Shown here: piece by piece, positions 1-5,339 of the stretch
How positions within the stretch are numbered: position 1 is the stretch's first letter
How the letters are laid out: every line of letters starts with the position of its first letter
From: JBKJUK01 sp046590705
GTDB taxonomy: Bacteria > Acidobacteriota > Thermoanaerobaculia > Gp7-AA8
Length of the DNA: 6,398 nucleotides
Direction: 5' to 3'
Assembly (NCBI GenBank): GCA_046590705.1
Contig: JBKJUK010000076.1
Coordinates: 1 to 6,398 of the forward strand
Translations under genes and position numbers: made by a program
The notes under the pieces: model-generated
Databases searched by the model: none
What the model was told of the DNA's origin: nothing
Seen by the model: the letters and a program-made list of their open reading frames with translations, nothing else

Positions 1-1
1 C

Positions 2-961
2 GGAACCGCCTTCACTGTGTCGATCGAAGCGCGAGGCAGAGTGACTACAGGTATCTCTGCGAAGGACCGTGCTGAAACCATCTCCACCGCCATCGACCCG
101 AAGACCCGACCTGCCGATCTGCTACGACCGGGACACATTTTCCCGCTGAGAGCGCGCAAGGGCGGGGTGCTCAAGCGTGCGGGTCAGACGGAAGCCTCGA
201 TCGACCTGGCCGTCATCGCGGGAATGACACCGGCTGCCGTCATCTGCGAGATCATGAACGAAGACGGCACGATGGCCCGTCTGCCTGATCTTCAGGAGTT
301 TGCAAAGACGCACGGACTCAAGATCATCTCCGTGGCGGACCTGATCAAGTACAGGATGCGGAATGAGCGTCACGTGCAGTGCATCGCTTCGCCGCGGCTG
401 CCGACGCCATACGGTGAATTCCGCGTCCACGCCTACAAGAGCGACATTAACAACGAAGAGCACGTGGCCATGGTCATGGGTGAGATTCATGAGGACGATA
501 ATGTTCTCGTGCGCGTGCATTCAGCCTGTCTCACGGGGGACATCTTCCAGTCGGCCCGCTGCGATTGCGGAGACCAGCTCCATCGCGCGCTCGAAATGAT
601 TGCGACGGAAGGGAAGGGCGTCCTGCTGTATCTGCTGCAGGAAGGCCGCGGAATCGGCCTGCTCAACAAGCTCAGAGCCTACGAGCTGCAGGAGCAGGGC
701 GACGACACCATCGAGGCCAACGCCAAACTCGGATTTGCGCCCGACATCCGCGAGTACGGCACCGGCTCTCAAATTCTGCGCGACCTCGGGGTGCGCAAGA
801 TGCGGTTGATGACCAACAATCCAGCCAAGTTCGTCGCCATCGAAGGCTTCGGCCTGGAAATCGTCGAGCGGATCCCTCTGGAAATCGCGCCATCGAACGA
901 CACCAGAAAATATCTCGAAGCGAAAAAGAGAAAGCTCGGTCACATCCTGGAGCTGGTCTGA
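2..961 (+). CDS. ribBA: Bifunctional riboflavin biosynthesis protein RibBA, 5'-truncated by the window edge
   Basis: This would make two riboflavin precursors: 3,4-dihydroxy-2-butanone 4-phosphate from ribulose 5-phosphate (RibB half) and the GTP cyclohydrolase II product from GTP (RibA half), in the cytoplasm. The visible 319 residues start inside the RibB domain (GTAFTVSIEA) and stay open to the left edge. The GTG at 17 is therefore an internal Val, not the start, and roughly 80 N-terminal residues are missing. RibB landmarks are RPGHIFPLRA and NEDGTMAR. The RibA half carries the zinc cysteine set C-x10-C-x-C (codons 527-529, 560-562, 566-568), then CDCGDQL, LLQEGRGIGL, EYGTGSQIL and LMTNNPAK. 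It ends in a normal RibA tail (KLGHILELV). Oddity: the family motif GHTEA reads GQTEA, with the CAG at 185-187 replacing the metal-binding His (E. coli RibB H153). The RibA half looks intact; RibB activity is in doubt. No clear terminator follows. Confidence 0.96.
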   Translation, partial: GTAFTVSIEARGRVTTGISAKDRAETISTAIDPKTRPADLLRPGHIFPLRARKGGVLKRAGQTEASIDLAVIAGMTPAAVICEIMNEDGTMARLPDLQEFAKTHGLKIISVADLIKYRMRNERHVQCIASPRLPTPYGEFRVHAYKSDINNEEHVAMVMGEIHEDDNVLVRVHSACLTGDIFQSARCDCGDQLHRALEMIATEGKGVLLYLLQEGRGIGLLNKLRAYELQEQGDDTIEANAKLGFAPDIREYGTGSQILRDLGVRKMRLMTNNPAKFVAIEGFGLEIVERIPLEIAPSNDTRKYLEAKKRKLGHILELV

Positions 962-1036
962 TTCAGCATCGATTCCCTGAAGCGTCTGACGGCCTCAGAT
1001 TCCGCGCGATCCCTGGCGTCACTTTCTTACTTCATC

Positions 1037-1064
1037 GTTCTGCGTTCTGAGTTCTGCGTTCGTC
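1037..1064. repeat. Tandem heptamer repeat, about four copies
   Basis: Four consecutive 7-bp units lie between ribBA and the dioxygenase gene: GTTCTGC, GTTCTGA, GTTCTGC and a degenerate GTTCGTC. The array ends 24 bp before the TATAAT of the next gene. The function is unknown. It may be a simple-sequence array or one copy of a dispersed genomic repeat; only the rest of the genome can tell. Confidence 0.6.
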
Positions 1065-1088
1065 AGCCTTCCAGCGCGAACTACCCCG

Positions 1089-1094
1089 TATAAT
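1089..1094 (+). promoter_or_regulatory. -10 box for a leaderless dioxygenase transcript
   Basis: The hexamer TATAAT matches the sigma70 -10 consensus exactly and is followed by CCCCCC and then the ATG at 1101. With the usual 6-7 bp from the end of the -10 box to the start point, transcription would begin at or next to the A of the ATG. No Shine-Dalgarno sequence lies before that ATG (the preceding bases are C-rich), which fits a leaderless mRNA. At 17-bp spacing the -35 position (1066-1071, GCCTTC) is poor and there is no extended -10 TG, so the promoter may be weak or activator-dependent. The start point is inferred. Confidence 0.6.
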
Positions 1095-1100
1095 CCCCCC

Positions 1101-1802
1101 ATGTCCCACACCGGCCCGATTATCGAAGGCAAAGGCGCAACCGATTACGAACGATATATTCGTACCGATGAACTCCTTGCTCTGCAGAAGAATCCAGAGC
1201 AGCTGATCAATCCTGAAGAGGCGCTGTTCCAGATCACCCATCAGGCTGCGGAACTCTGGCTCAAGCACATCGATTACGAGATCAGACGCTGCAGCGAGTT
1301 TCTGCGAGCAGGTGAAACCGAGGAAGCGACGGGTCTGCTGCAGCGATGCGCGATGATTCTGGATCTGCTACGGGACCAGATCGTGATCGTGGAGACAATG
1401 GCTCCCGCCGATTATCACGTCATCCGAGTTGCGTCCCTCGGACGTGGGAGCGGGCAGGAGTCGCCCGGATTTCAACGACTACTCGATGTCGGTGAGCGTC
1501 TCTGGCCTTCCGTGGAGCAGATTTTCCAGTCCCGGGGTGTGACTCCGCTCGAGGTGGAGAGGGAACCACGGAAGTACGACGCGCTGTTCCGGCTGATTCA
1601 GGGACTGATGAACTATGACGCAGCGTTCATGAAATGGCGGTACACGCATCTTCGCCTGGCAATGCGGATCATCGGTGCGCGTGTGAAATCACTCAAGGGT
1701 GTTCCGGTCACTCAACTCGAGCACGGAACCAGGGAGCCGCTGTTTCCGATTCTATGGGAGACGATCAGCGATCTGACGGCAGAGTTCAAGCCTGCATACT
1801 GA
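1101..1802 (+). CDS. kynA: Tryptophan 2,3-dioxygenase family heme protein, compact form
   Basis: The family oxidises L-tryptophan to N-formylkynurenine with heme and O2, the first step of the kynurenine pathway, in the cytoplasm. The 233-residue product has the signatures in order: ITHQAAELWLK (distal H47), ETMAPADYHVIR (Y105 and R109), SPGFQRLL (121-128), WRYTHLRLAMRIIG (H183, expected proximal heme ligand) and FPILWE (215-220). The H47-Y105-R109 spacing equals that of the Xanthomonas enzyme (H55, Y113, R117). Oddities: it is shorter than the usual ~280 residues, with about 50 fewer residues between the GFQ motif and the heme His, and the substrate-binding GTGGxxG loop is not recognisable (ARVKSLKG instead; K196 and S197 sit where G and T are expected). 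No other kynurenine gene is visible. The start is set by a TATAAT 6 bp upstream and the absence of an alternative. Family membership is firm; the exact substrate is less so. Confidence 0.87.
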   Translation: MSHTGPIIEGKGATDYERYIRTDELLALQKNPEQLINPEEALFQITHQAAELWLKHIDYEIRRCSEFLRAGETEEATGLLQRCAMILDLLRDQIVIVETMAPADYHVIRVASLGRGSGQESPGFQRLLDVGERLWPSVEQIFQSRGVTPLEVEREPRKYDALFRLIQGLMNYDAAFMKWRYTHLRLAMRIIGARVKSLKGVPVTQLEHGTREPLFPILWETISDLTAEFKPAY

Positions 1803-2027
1803 AAAACATTCAGGGGTTTGCAAACCGTCGGACCTCGAGCCGCGTTCTGTAAGCAGGACCGAAAAGTGCAGGGAGTCGATCCCTGACGATTTACTGAAGT
1901 AGGCAGATTAGTGATCGCTCCCAATTCTTCCGCGTGATCGAAAGGGTTTCGGTGGTACGGAAGTTGAAGAGAAGTCGAGTGCTACGGCTTAGTTAACAAA
2001 AAGTTTTTCTCAATTGGGGTTGACGTC
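1803..2027. other. Non-coding stretch with small inverted repeats
   Basis: No plausible gene is seen between the dioxygenase stop and the TonB-operon promoter. The stretch holds a perfect 12-bp palindrome GGTTTGCAAACC (1815-1826), a hairpin GTTCTG/CAGGAC with one G-U pair and loop TAAG (1844-1859), and a hairpin CAGGGA/TCCCTG with a 5-nt loop (1869-1885). None is followed by a T-run, so none is a standard intrinsic terminator, though together they could shape the 3' end of the dioxygenase mRNA. GTGATCG occurs twice (1911-1917, 1934-1940). The right end (1990-2010) is A/T-rich and could act as an UP element for the promoter that follows. Confidence 0.45.
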
Positions 2028-2056
2028 TTGACGCTGTTGTAGTCGGCCTCTATACT
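2028..2056 (+). promoter_or_regulatory. Sigma70-type promoter of the TPR-tonB-exbB-exbD-exbD operon
   Basis: A -35 box TTGACG (2028-2033) is separated by exactly 17 bp from a -10 box TATACT (2051-2056); each differs from consensus at one position. A second TTGACG lies 8 bp upstream (2020-2025), but with a 25-bp spacer it is unlikely to serve this -10. The A/T-rich run at 1990-2010 sits where an UP element would be. Transcription should start near 2063, giving a leader of about 84 nt. I see no recognisable Fur-type operator, so no iron regulation is claimed. Confidence 0.8.
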
Positions 2057-2062
2057 CCGACC

Positions 2063-2146
2063 CCTAATACCTGACGGGCCAGCTGAAAAGCCTGAAGGTC
2101 GCTGTAAAAAATCTGCGACCTAATACTTCATGGAGCCAGAGCAGAA
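2063..2146 (+). promoter_or_regulatory. Structured 5' leader of the TonB operon
   Basis: The predicted leader has a perfect 7-bp stem, AGGTCGC (2096-2102) with GCGACCT (2115-2121), around a 12-nt A-rich loop. The octamer CCTAATAC occurs at the predicted transcript start (2063-2070) and again at the foot of the stem (2119-2126). The ribosome binding site is probably GGAG at 2132-2135, 11 nt before the ATG at 2147. There is no T-run after the stem, so it is not a terminator. I do not recognise a known riboswitch class; a role in mRNA stability or translation is inference. Confidence 0.45.
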
Positions 2147-2947
2147 ATGAAGAATAAGCTGTGCCTTTTCGCGGCACTGATTCTTTCCATGACACTTGTC
2201 TCCTGCAGCAAGCTGCAGGCGAGAATTGAGATCAGAACAGCGAACGAGATGTACGACGCTGAGAACTTCCCGGGAGCGCTCAAGCACTACACGAAAGCGC
2301 GGAAGATTGATCCGAGTTTCCCAGAACTGGACCGCATGGTCGGCTACTCGAGCCTCGCTCAGTTCCAGCCGGAGAACAACACTCCTGCGAACCAGAAGCA
2401 TGCCGACCGGGCCATCGAAGAGTTGAAGAGATACCTCCTGAAGGTGCCCAACGACACTGTTGCCAGAGAGGCGCTCATCAATCTTTTCCTCAATGCCAAC
2501 CGTACCGGCCAGGCCATCAACTTCTTCAAGGATTCGCTGAAGCGCAATCCCAACGATCTGGATTCGGTGAAATCGATCGCCACCCTCTACGCCAAGGAAG
2601 GCAACTTCGCCGAGGCGCTGAACTGGTACGAGAAGATCACGCTGCTTGACTCCAGAAATCCGGAAGCTTTCTACACCTTTGGTGTTGTCCTCTATGAAAA
2701 GGTTGCCAAGAATCCACCAGCCGATATGGCCGAGCGGTTCATGCTGATCGAGAAGGGCAAAGCAGCATTGACCAGAGCATCTGCGCTGAAACCTGACTAC
2801 TTCGAGGCGGCCGTCTATACAAACCTGCTTTTCCGTGAGCAGGCCAAGATCGAGATGGATCCGCTCAAGCAGCAGGAACTTATGAAAGAAGCGGATGTGT
2901 ATCGCAATCGTGCAGTCGCGATCTCCAAATCGCGCAAGAAAGCGTAG
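2147..2947 (+). CDS. TPR-containing lipoprotein, first gene of the TonB operon
   Basis: The 266-residue product starts with a lipoprotein signal: positive n-region (MKNK), hydrophobic core, and lipobox LVSC with the lipidated Cys at residue 20. After cleavage it would be membrane-anchored and face the periplasm; residue +2 is Ser, which under E. coli rules favours the outer membrane. Tetratricopeptide helix pairs follow at about 30-57 (ENFPGALKHYTKARKIDP), 84-102, 105-136 (GQAINFFKDSLKRNP) and 138-171 (GNFAEALNWYEKITLLD), plus a longer unit at 172-217 with an insert and a basic tail (KSRKKA). TPRs bind proteins, so it may be an accessory or scaffold for the TonB machinery, but this is inferred only from the operon. 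Its stop lies 12 bp before tonB. A mini-ORF of six codons (2130-2150) overlaps its start as ATGA and is probably chance. No catalytic motif is seen. Confidence 0.9.
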   Translation: MKNKLCLFAALILSMTLVSCSKLQARIEIRTANEMYDAENFPGALKHYTKARKIDPSFPELDRMVGYSSLAQFQPENNTPANQKHADRAIEELKRYLLKVPNDTVAREALINLFLNANRTGQAINFFKDSLKRNPNDLDSVKSIATLYAKEGNFAEALNWYEKITLLDSRNPEAFYTFGVVLYEKVAKNPPADMAERFMLIEKGKAALTRASALKPDYFEAAVYTNLLFREQAKIEMDPLKQQELMKEADVYRNRAVAISKSRKKA

Positions 2948-2959
2948 CGAGACCAGATC

Positions 2960-3697
2960 ATGTTCGAAACTACCGTAGTCGAGTCCAGGAAACAGAAAAC
3001 CGGCCTGCAGAAATATTTTACGCTGCCGGTGTCGATCGCGCTGCATGCTGTCGCGATTGGCGGATCCATTCTCGCAACTGTATGGAATGTGTCCTTTCCG
3101 ACCAATTCACCCCAGCAGGTTGCCCAATACTCGGTGGCTGCTCCACCGCCGCCACCGCCGCCGCCTCCACCGGCAGCGCGGAAGGCGACCACGCAGACCG
3201 TCAAGCCGATCATCGTGCCGAAAGACGTCCAGAATATGGCACCAACGATCGTGCCCGACAAAGTTCCCGAGGTTGCTCAGGAAGTGACCACCGATGCTGG
3301 CGTTGAAGGCGGAGTGGAGGGCGGAGTCGAGGGTGGCGTGGCCGGGGGAGTGGTCGGAGGCGTCATGGGTGGCGTTGTTTCCGAGGAACCAGCTCCGAAG
3401 GTGGAGGGTCCGCTACGAGTCGGCGGTGATGTCAAAGCGCCGACAGTCATCAATCGTGTCGACCCGCAATACCCTGAGGTAGCACGTAAGGCGCGCGTGG
3501 CCGGTATCGTCATCGTCGAAGCAGTCATTGACAAGAACGGCAACGTTCAGAACGTGAAGGTCCTGAAAGGACTTCCATTCGGTCTCGATGCTGCGGCAGT
3601 GGAAGCGGTGAAACGGTGGAAGTTCAGGCCGGGAACGCTCAACGGTCAACCGGTCGATGTTCTCTTCAATCTCACAGTCAACTTCAAACTGAATTAA
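2960..3697 (+). CDS. tonB: TonB energy transducer with Pro-rich and GVxG-repeat periplasmic linker
   Basis: TonB carries proton-motive energy from the ExbB/ExbD motor to outer-membrane transporters. Of 245 residues, a short cytoplasmic tail precedes one membrane anchor at about 22-43 that contains the SxxxH motif (S25, H29) found in E. coli TonB. The periplasmic part has a run of ten prolines (62-71), a Lys/Val/Pro-rich stretch, then an unusual GVxG tetrapeptide repeat (114-140). The C-terminal TonB domain spans about 160-245: VDPQYPEVARKARVAG, a VEAVIDKNGNVQNVKVLKG strand region, AVEAVKRWKFRPGTLNGQPV and a final strand NLTVNFKLN. The length is close to E. coli TonB (239). The ATG at 2960 has only a weak purine-rich Shine-Dalgarno (GCGAG region, 2948-2952), so translation may be coupled to the TPR gene 12 bp upstream. 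The transported substrate cannot be read from the sequence. Confidence 0.95.
   Translation: MFETTVVESRKQKTGLQKYFTLPVSIALHAVAIGGSILATVWNVSFPTNSPQQVAQYSVAAPPPPPPPPPPAARKATTQTVKPIIVPKDVQNMAPTIVPDKVPEVAQEVTTDAGVEGGVEGGVEGGVAGGVVGGVMGGVVSEEPAPKVEGPLRVGGDVKAPTVINRVDPQYPEVARKARVAGIVIVEAVIDKNGNVQNVKVLKGLPFGLDAAAVEAVKRWKFRPGTLNGQPVDVLFNLTVNFKLN
3299..3379 (+). repeat. 12-bp/4-residue GVxG tandem repeat inside tonB
   Basis: Six 12-bp units encode GVEG, GVEG, GVEG, GVAG, GVVG and GVMG, followed by a partial GVV. Glycine and valine codons vary at the third base (GGC/GGA/GGT; GTT/GTG/GTC), so the repeat is kept at protein level or is old, not a fresh DNA duplication. The x position moves from Glu to small or hydrophobic residues along the array. 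It lies between the Pro-rich segment and the C-terminal domain, where it would act as a flexible or extended spacer. Confidence 0.9.
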
Positions 3698-3704
3698 ATA
3701 CGGA

Positions 3705-3731
3705 TGCGACTTCCGGCAGGCCGGAGTCGCA
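3705..3731 (+). promoter_or_regulatory. Intercistronic hairpin between tonB and exbB
   Basis: Left arm TGCGACT-T-CCGGC (3705-3717) pairs with GCCGGAGTCGCA (3720-3731): twelve base pairs with one bulged T (3712) and a 2-nt apex AG, so the innermost pair or two probably open. It is GC-rich and strong. No T-run follows, so it should not terminate transcription. It ends one base before the exbB AGGAGG, and could protect or define the 5' end of an exbB-exbD-exbD message. Confidence 0.75.
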
Positions 3732-3732
3732 C

Positions 3733-3738
3733 AGGAGG
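3733..3738 (+). promoter_or_regulatory. Strong Shine-Dalgarno of exbB
   Basis: AGGAGG matches the anti-Shine-Dalgarno fully and lies 9 nt before ATG 3748. It fixes the exbB start there, although the same frame is open back to an ATG at 3616 inside tonB. It is the strongest ribosome binding site in the operon and abuts the hairpin at 3705-3731. Confidence 0.85.
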
Positions 3739-3747
3739 AAACCAGCC

Positions 3748-4443
3748 ATGGATATGAGCGCGCAGGGATTATGGGAATCGATGGGATTCGTCGGAAAGGC
3801 GGTAGCAGTCTTGATGGCCCTGATGTCGATTTACTCCCTCTGGGTCATGGTCGAGCGCTTCATCGTTTTCCAGCAAGCCAAGAACCAGTCGCTCAAGGTA
3901 ATCGGCGCCCTGTCAAACGTTCTGACGCGCAGCGCCTACCAGGAAGCAATTGACGTAACCAAGAAGTACAAGCAGAGCCATCTCGCCAAGGTCATCTCGG
4001 CCGGACTGCTCGAGTTTGAAGCGATGCGTCGCGACAAACGCAGTCAGGACAAGGAACTGATGGTCGAAGCCGCTCGCCAGGGCATGGACCGTACCGCCAT
4101 GATCACCGTCGCTGAACTGAAAGAGAATCTCGGCGCGCTGGCCACCATCGGTGCGACGGCTCCCTTCGTCGGTCTTTTCGGAACGGTCATGGGTATCATC
4201 AAGGCCTTTGAAGGTATGGCTAAGTCGGGCGGCGGTATCGCCTCGGTCTCAGCCGGTATCGCCGAAGCTCTGATCACCACGGCAGGCGGTCTCCTCGTCG
4301 CGATTCCAGCAGTCTGGGCCTATAACTACTTTCAGAATCGTGTGGATCGTTTCACCGTGGAAATGTCGAACTCCGGTTCCGAAATGAGCATCTACTTCCT
4401 GAAAGAAGCGGAAGGTGCTAATGAAGCACATAAGATCGGGTAA
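3748..4443 (+). CDS. exbB: ExbB, MotA/TolQ/ExbB-family proton channel subunit
   Basis: ExbB forms the inner-membrane pentamer that with ExbD uses the proton gradient to drive TonB. The 231-residue product has three predicted membrane segments at about 14-36, 127-152 and 174-195, with the large cytoplasmic loop between the first two. Family signatures are GATAPFVGLFGTVMGI (T146, matching E. coli ExbB T148) and AEALITTAGGLLVAIPAVWAYN (T178, matching T181). Both pore-lining threonines are present, so it should be active. The N-terminus is short, lacking the long periplasmic leader of some homologues. The start is fixed by AGGAGG 9 nt upstream. It overlaps exbD1 by 23 bp, implying translational coupling. 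TolQ or MotA is less likely given tonB directly upstream. Confidence 0.95.
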   Translation: MDMSAQGLWESMGFVGKAVAVLMALMSIYSLWVMVERFIVFQQAKNQSLKVIGALSNVLTRSAYQEAIDVTKKYKQSHLAKVISAGLLEFEAMRRDKRSQDKELMVEAARQGMDRTAMITVAELKENLGALATIGATAPFVGLFGTVMGIIKAFEGMAKSGGGIASVSAGIAEALITTAGGLLVAIPAVWAYNYFQNRVDRFTVEMSNSGSEMSIYFLKEAEGANEAHKIG

Positions 4444-4870
4444 CTCGCTAGGCAAGTTTCAGAAAGCCAAGATGACGTCGGACATCAACGTCACCCCTCT
4501 GGTTGACGTCTGTCTCGTGCTTCTCATCATCTTCATGGTCGTGACTCCCCTCCTCCAGAAGGGCGTTCCGGTGAATCTTCCGGTAACCGACGGGCCGCAG
4601 AAGACGCCTGATACCGAAAAGCAGTTGCAGATTTCGGTGAAGGCCGACGGTTCGGTGTACCTGGGCCCGCTGGTGATCCGAAAAGATATGGTTGAACCGG
4701 AACTCAAGAAGATTCAGGAAAAGACCCCTGACCGCGAAATTGCAGTCAAGGGTGACCGCGCCGTGAAGTACGGCGATGTGATGGACGTACTCAAGGCATG
4801 TCGCGAGGTTGGGTTCCAGGATGTCGGACTGATCTCGCAGCCGGCAAAACAGCCAGGGATCGAGGGTTAA
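4421..4870 (+). CDS. exbD: ExbD/TolR-family protein, first copy
   Basis: ExbD is the partner in the ExbB pore and carries the proton-binding Asp. The 149-residue product has a short cytoplasmic tail, then SDINVTPLVDVCLVLLIIFM with D29 at the position of essential Asp25 of E. coli ExbD, one membrane helix at about 27-47, and a periplasmic domain (LQISVKADGSVYLGPLVI, EIAVKGDRAVKYGDVMDVLK, VGLISQPAK). ATG 4421 is chosen because GGAAGG (4410-4415) lies 5 nt upstream; an in-frame GTG at 4415 overlaps that site, and an internal ATG at 4472 would remove most of the N-terminal tail. It overlaps the end of exbB by 23 bp and ends 4 bp before the second exbD copy. Confidence 0.93.
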   Translation: MKHIRSGNSLGKFQKAKMTSDINVTPLVDVCLVLLIIFMVVTPLLQKGVPVNLPVTDGPQKTPDTEKQLQISVKADGSVYLGPLVIRKDMVEPELKKIQEKTPDREIAVKGDRAVKYGDVMDVLKACREVGFQDVGLISQPAKQPGIEG

Positions 4871-4874
4871 GGCG

Positions 4875-5285
4875 ATGCAGGTCAGTGGCGCAGGAAGTCA
4901 GAATTCAGATATCAACGTCACACCTCTGGTCGACGTAGTGCTCGTACTTTTGATCATTTTCATGGTCATCTCGCCGATCGTGCAGATGGGTTACCTGGTG
5001 AAGGTTCCTCCAAAAGCTCCGCCGGGAATGCCGATACCGGTGACCAATGACCAGATCATCCTCCGTCTTCTGCCTGAAGGTCGTGTGATGATCAACAAAG
5101 ACGAGATGACTCTCACCGATTTTCCAGGTCGTATTCGCAGCATCCTGAAAGGAAACACCAGTAAGATGGTCTTCTTCTCCGGCGATCGCGAAATCACCTA
5201 CGACGATACGCTCCGGTTCCTCGATCTGGCCCGCGCCAGCGGCGCACAGAACATCGGAATCATCGTCGAAGACATAACGCCATAA
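4875..5285 (+). CDS. exbD: ExbD/TolR-family protein, second copy
   Basis: A second single-helix ExbD-like protein of 136 residues. The tail MQVSGAGSQN leads into SDINVTPLVDVVLVLLIIFM, with D20 matching the essential proton-carrying Asp, and a membrane helix at about 19-39. The periplasmic part differs clearly from the first copy: a Pro-rich linker (VKVPPKAPPGMPIP), then QIILRLLPEGRVMINKDEM, a domain with ITYDDTLRFLDLARASG, and the ending IGIIVEDITP. The membrane region is nearly identical in the two copies while the periplasmic domains have diverged, which fits an ExbD heterodimer in the ExbB pore, or two motors sharing ExbB. The probable ribosome binding site is GAGGG (4862-4866), inside the end of the first copy. 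It is the last gene of the operon; a terminator starts 25 bp downstream. Confidence 0.93.
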   Translation: MQVSGAGSQNSDINVTPLVDVVLVLLIIFMVISPIVQMGYLVKVPPKAPPGMPIPVTNDQIILRLLPEGRVMINKDEMTLTDFPGRIRSILKGNTSKMVFFSGDREITYDDTLRFLDLARASGAQNIGIIVEDITP

Positions 5286-5309
5286 ATTCGGGACGACAAT
5301 GTTGAAGCC

Positions 5310-5339
5310 AAAGCACGACCGAAAGGTCGTGCTTTTTTT
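5310..5339 (+). terminator. Intrinsic terminator of the TonB operon
   Basis: A perfect 11-bp stem, AAAGCACGACC (5310-5320) with GGTCGTGCTTT (5325-5335), is closed by a GAAA tetraloop and runs into seven T's (5333-5339). It lies 25 bp after the last exbD stop. On the minus strand only three T's follow the stem, so it would be a weak terminator for the convergent protease gene. Confidence 0.95.

Noticed and set aside
17..19. GTG as start of the riboflavin gene
   Set aside because: Conserved RibB residues (GTAFT) lie in frame before it and the frame is open to the window edge; it is an internal Val codon.
985..999. Hairpin TCTGA/TCAGA as terminator of ribBA
   Set aside because: The stem is only 5 bp and no T-run follows.
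992..1003. 12-mer GCCTCAGATTCC also found at 5563-5574
   Set aside because: A single shared 12-mer in 6.4 kb is close to chance expectation, and the flanks do not match.
1869..1885. tRNA-like T-arm (stem around GTCGA)
   Set aside because: The loop does not carry the TTCRA order in the right place, and no acceptor stem, D-arm or anticodon arm fits around it.
3299..3379. Possible CRISPR or minisatellite because of the 12-bp periodicity
   Set aside because: Units are contiguous, in frame with tonB and vary at third codon positions; this is a protein repeat.
3277..3543. Minus-strand open frame rich in Thr-Pro repeats
   Set aside because: It is the complement of the Gly-Val repeat of tonB and has no ribosome binding site.
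3616..3747. N-terminal extension of exbB from an ATG inside tonB
   Set aside because: The 44 extra residues are a frame-shifted reading of the tonB end and the hairpin. AGGAGG fixes the start at 3748.
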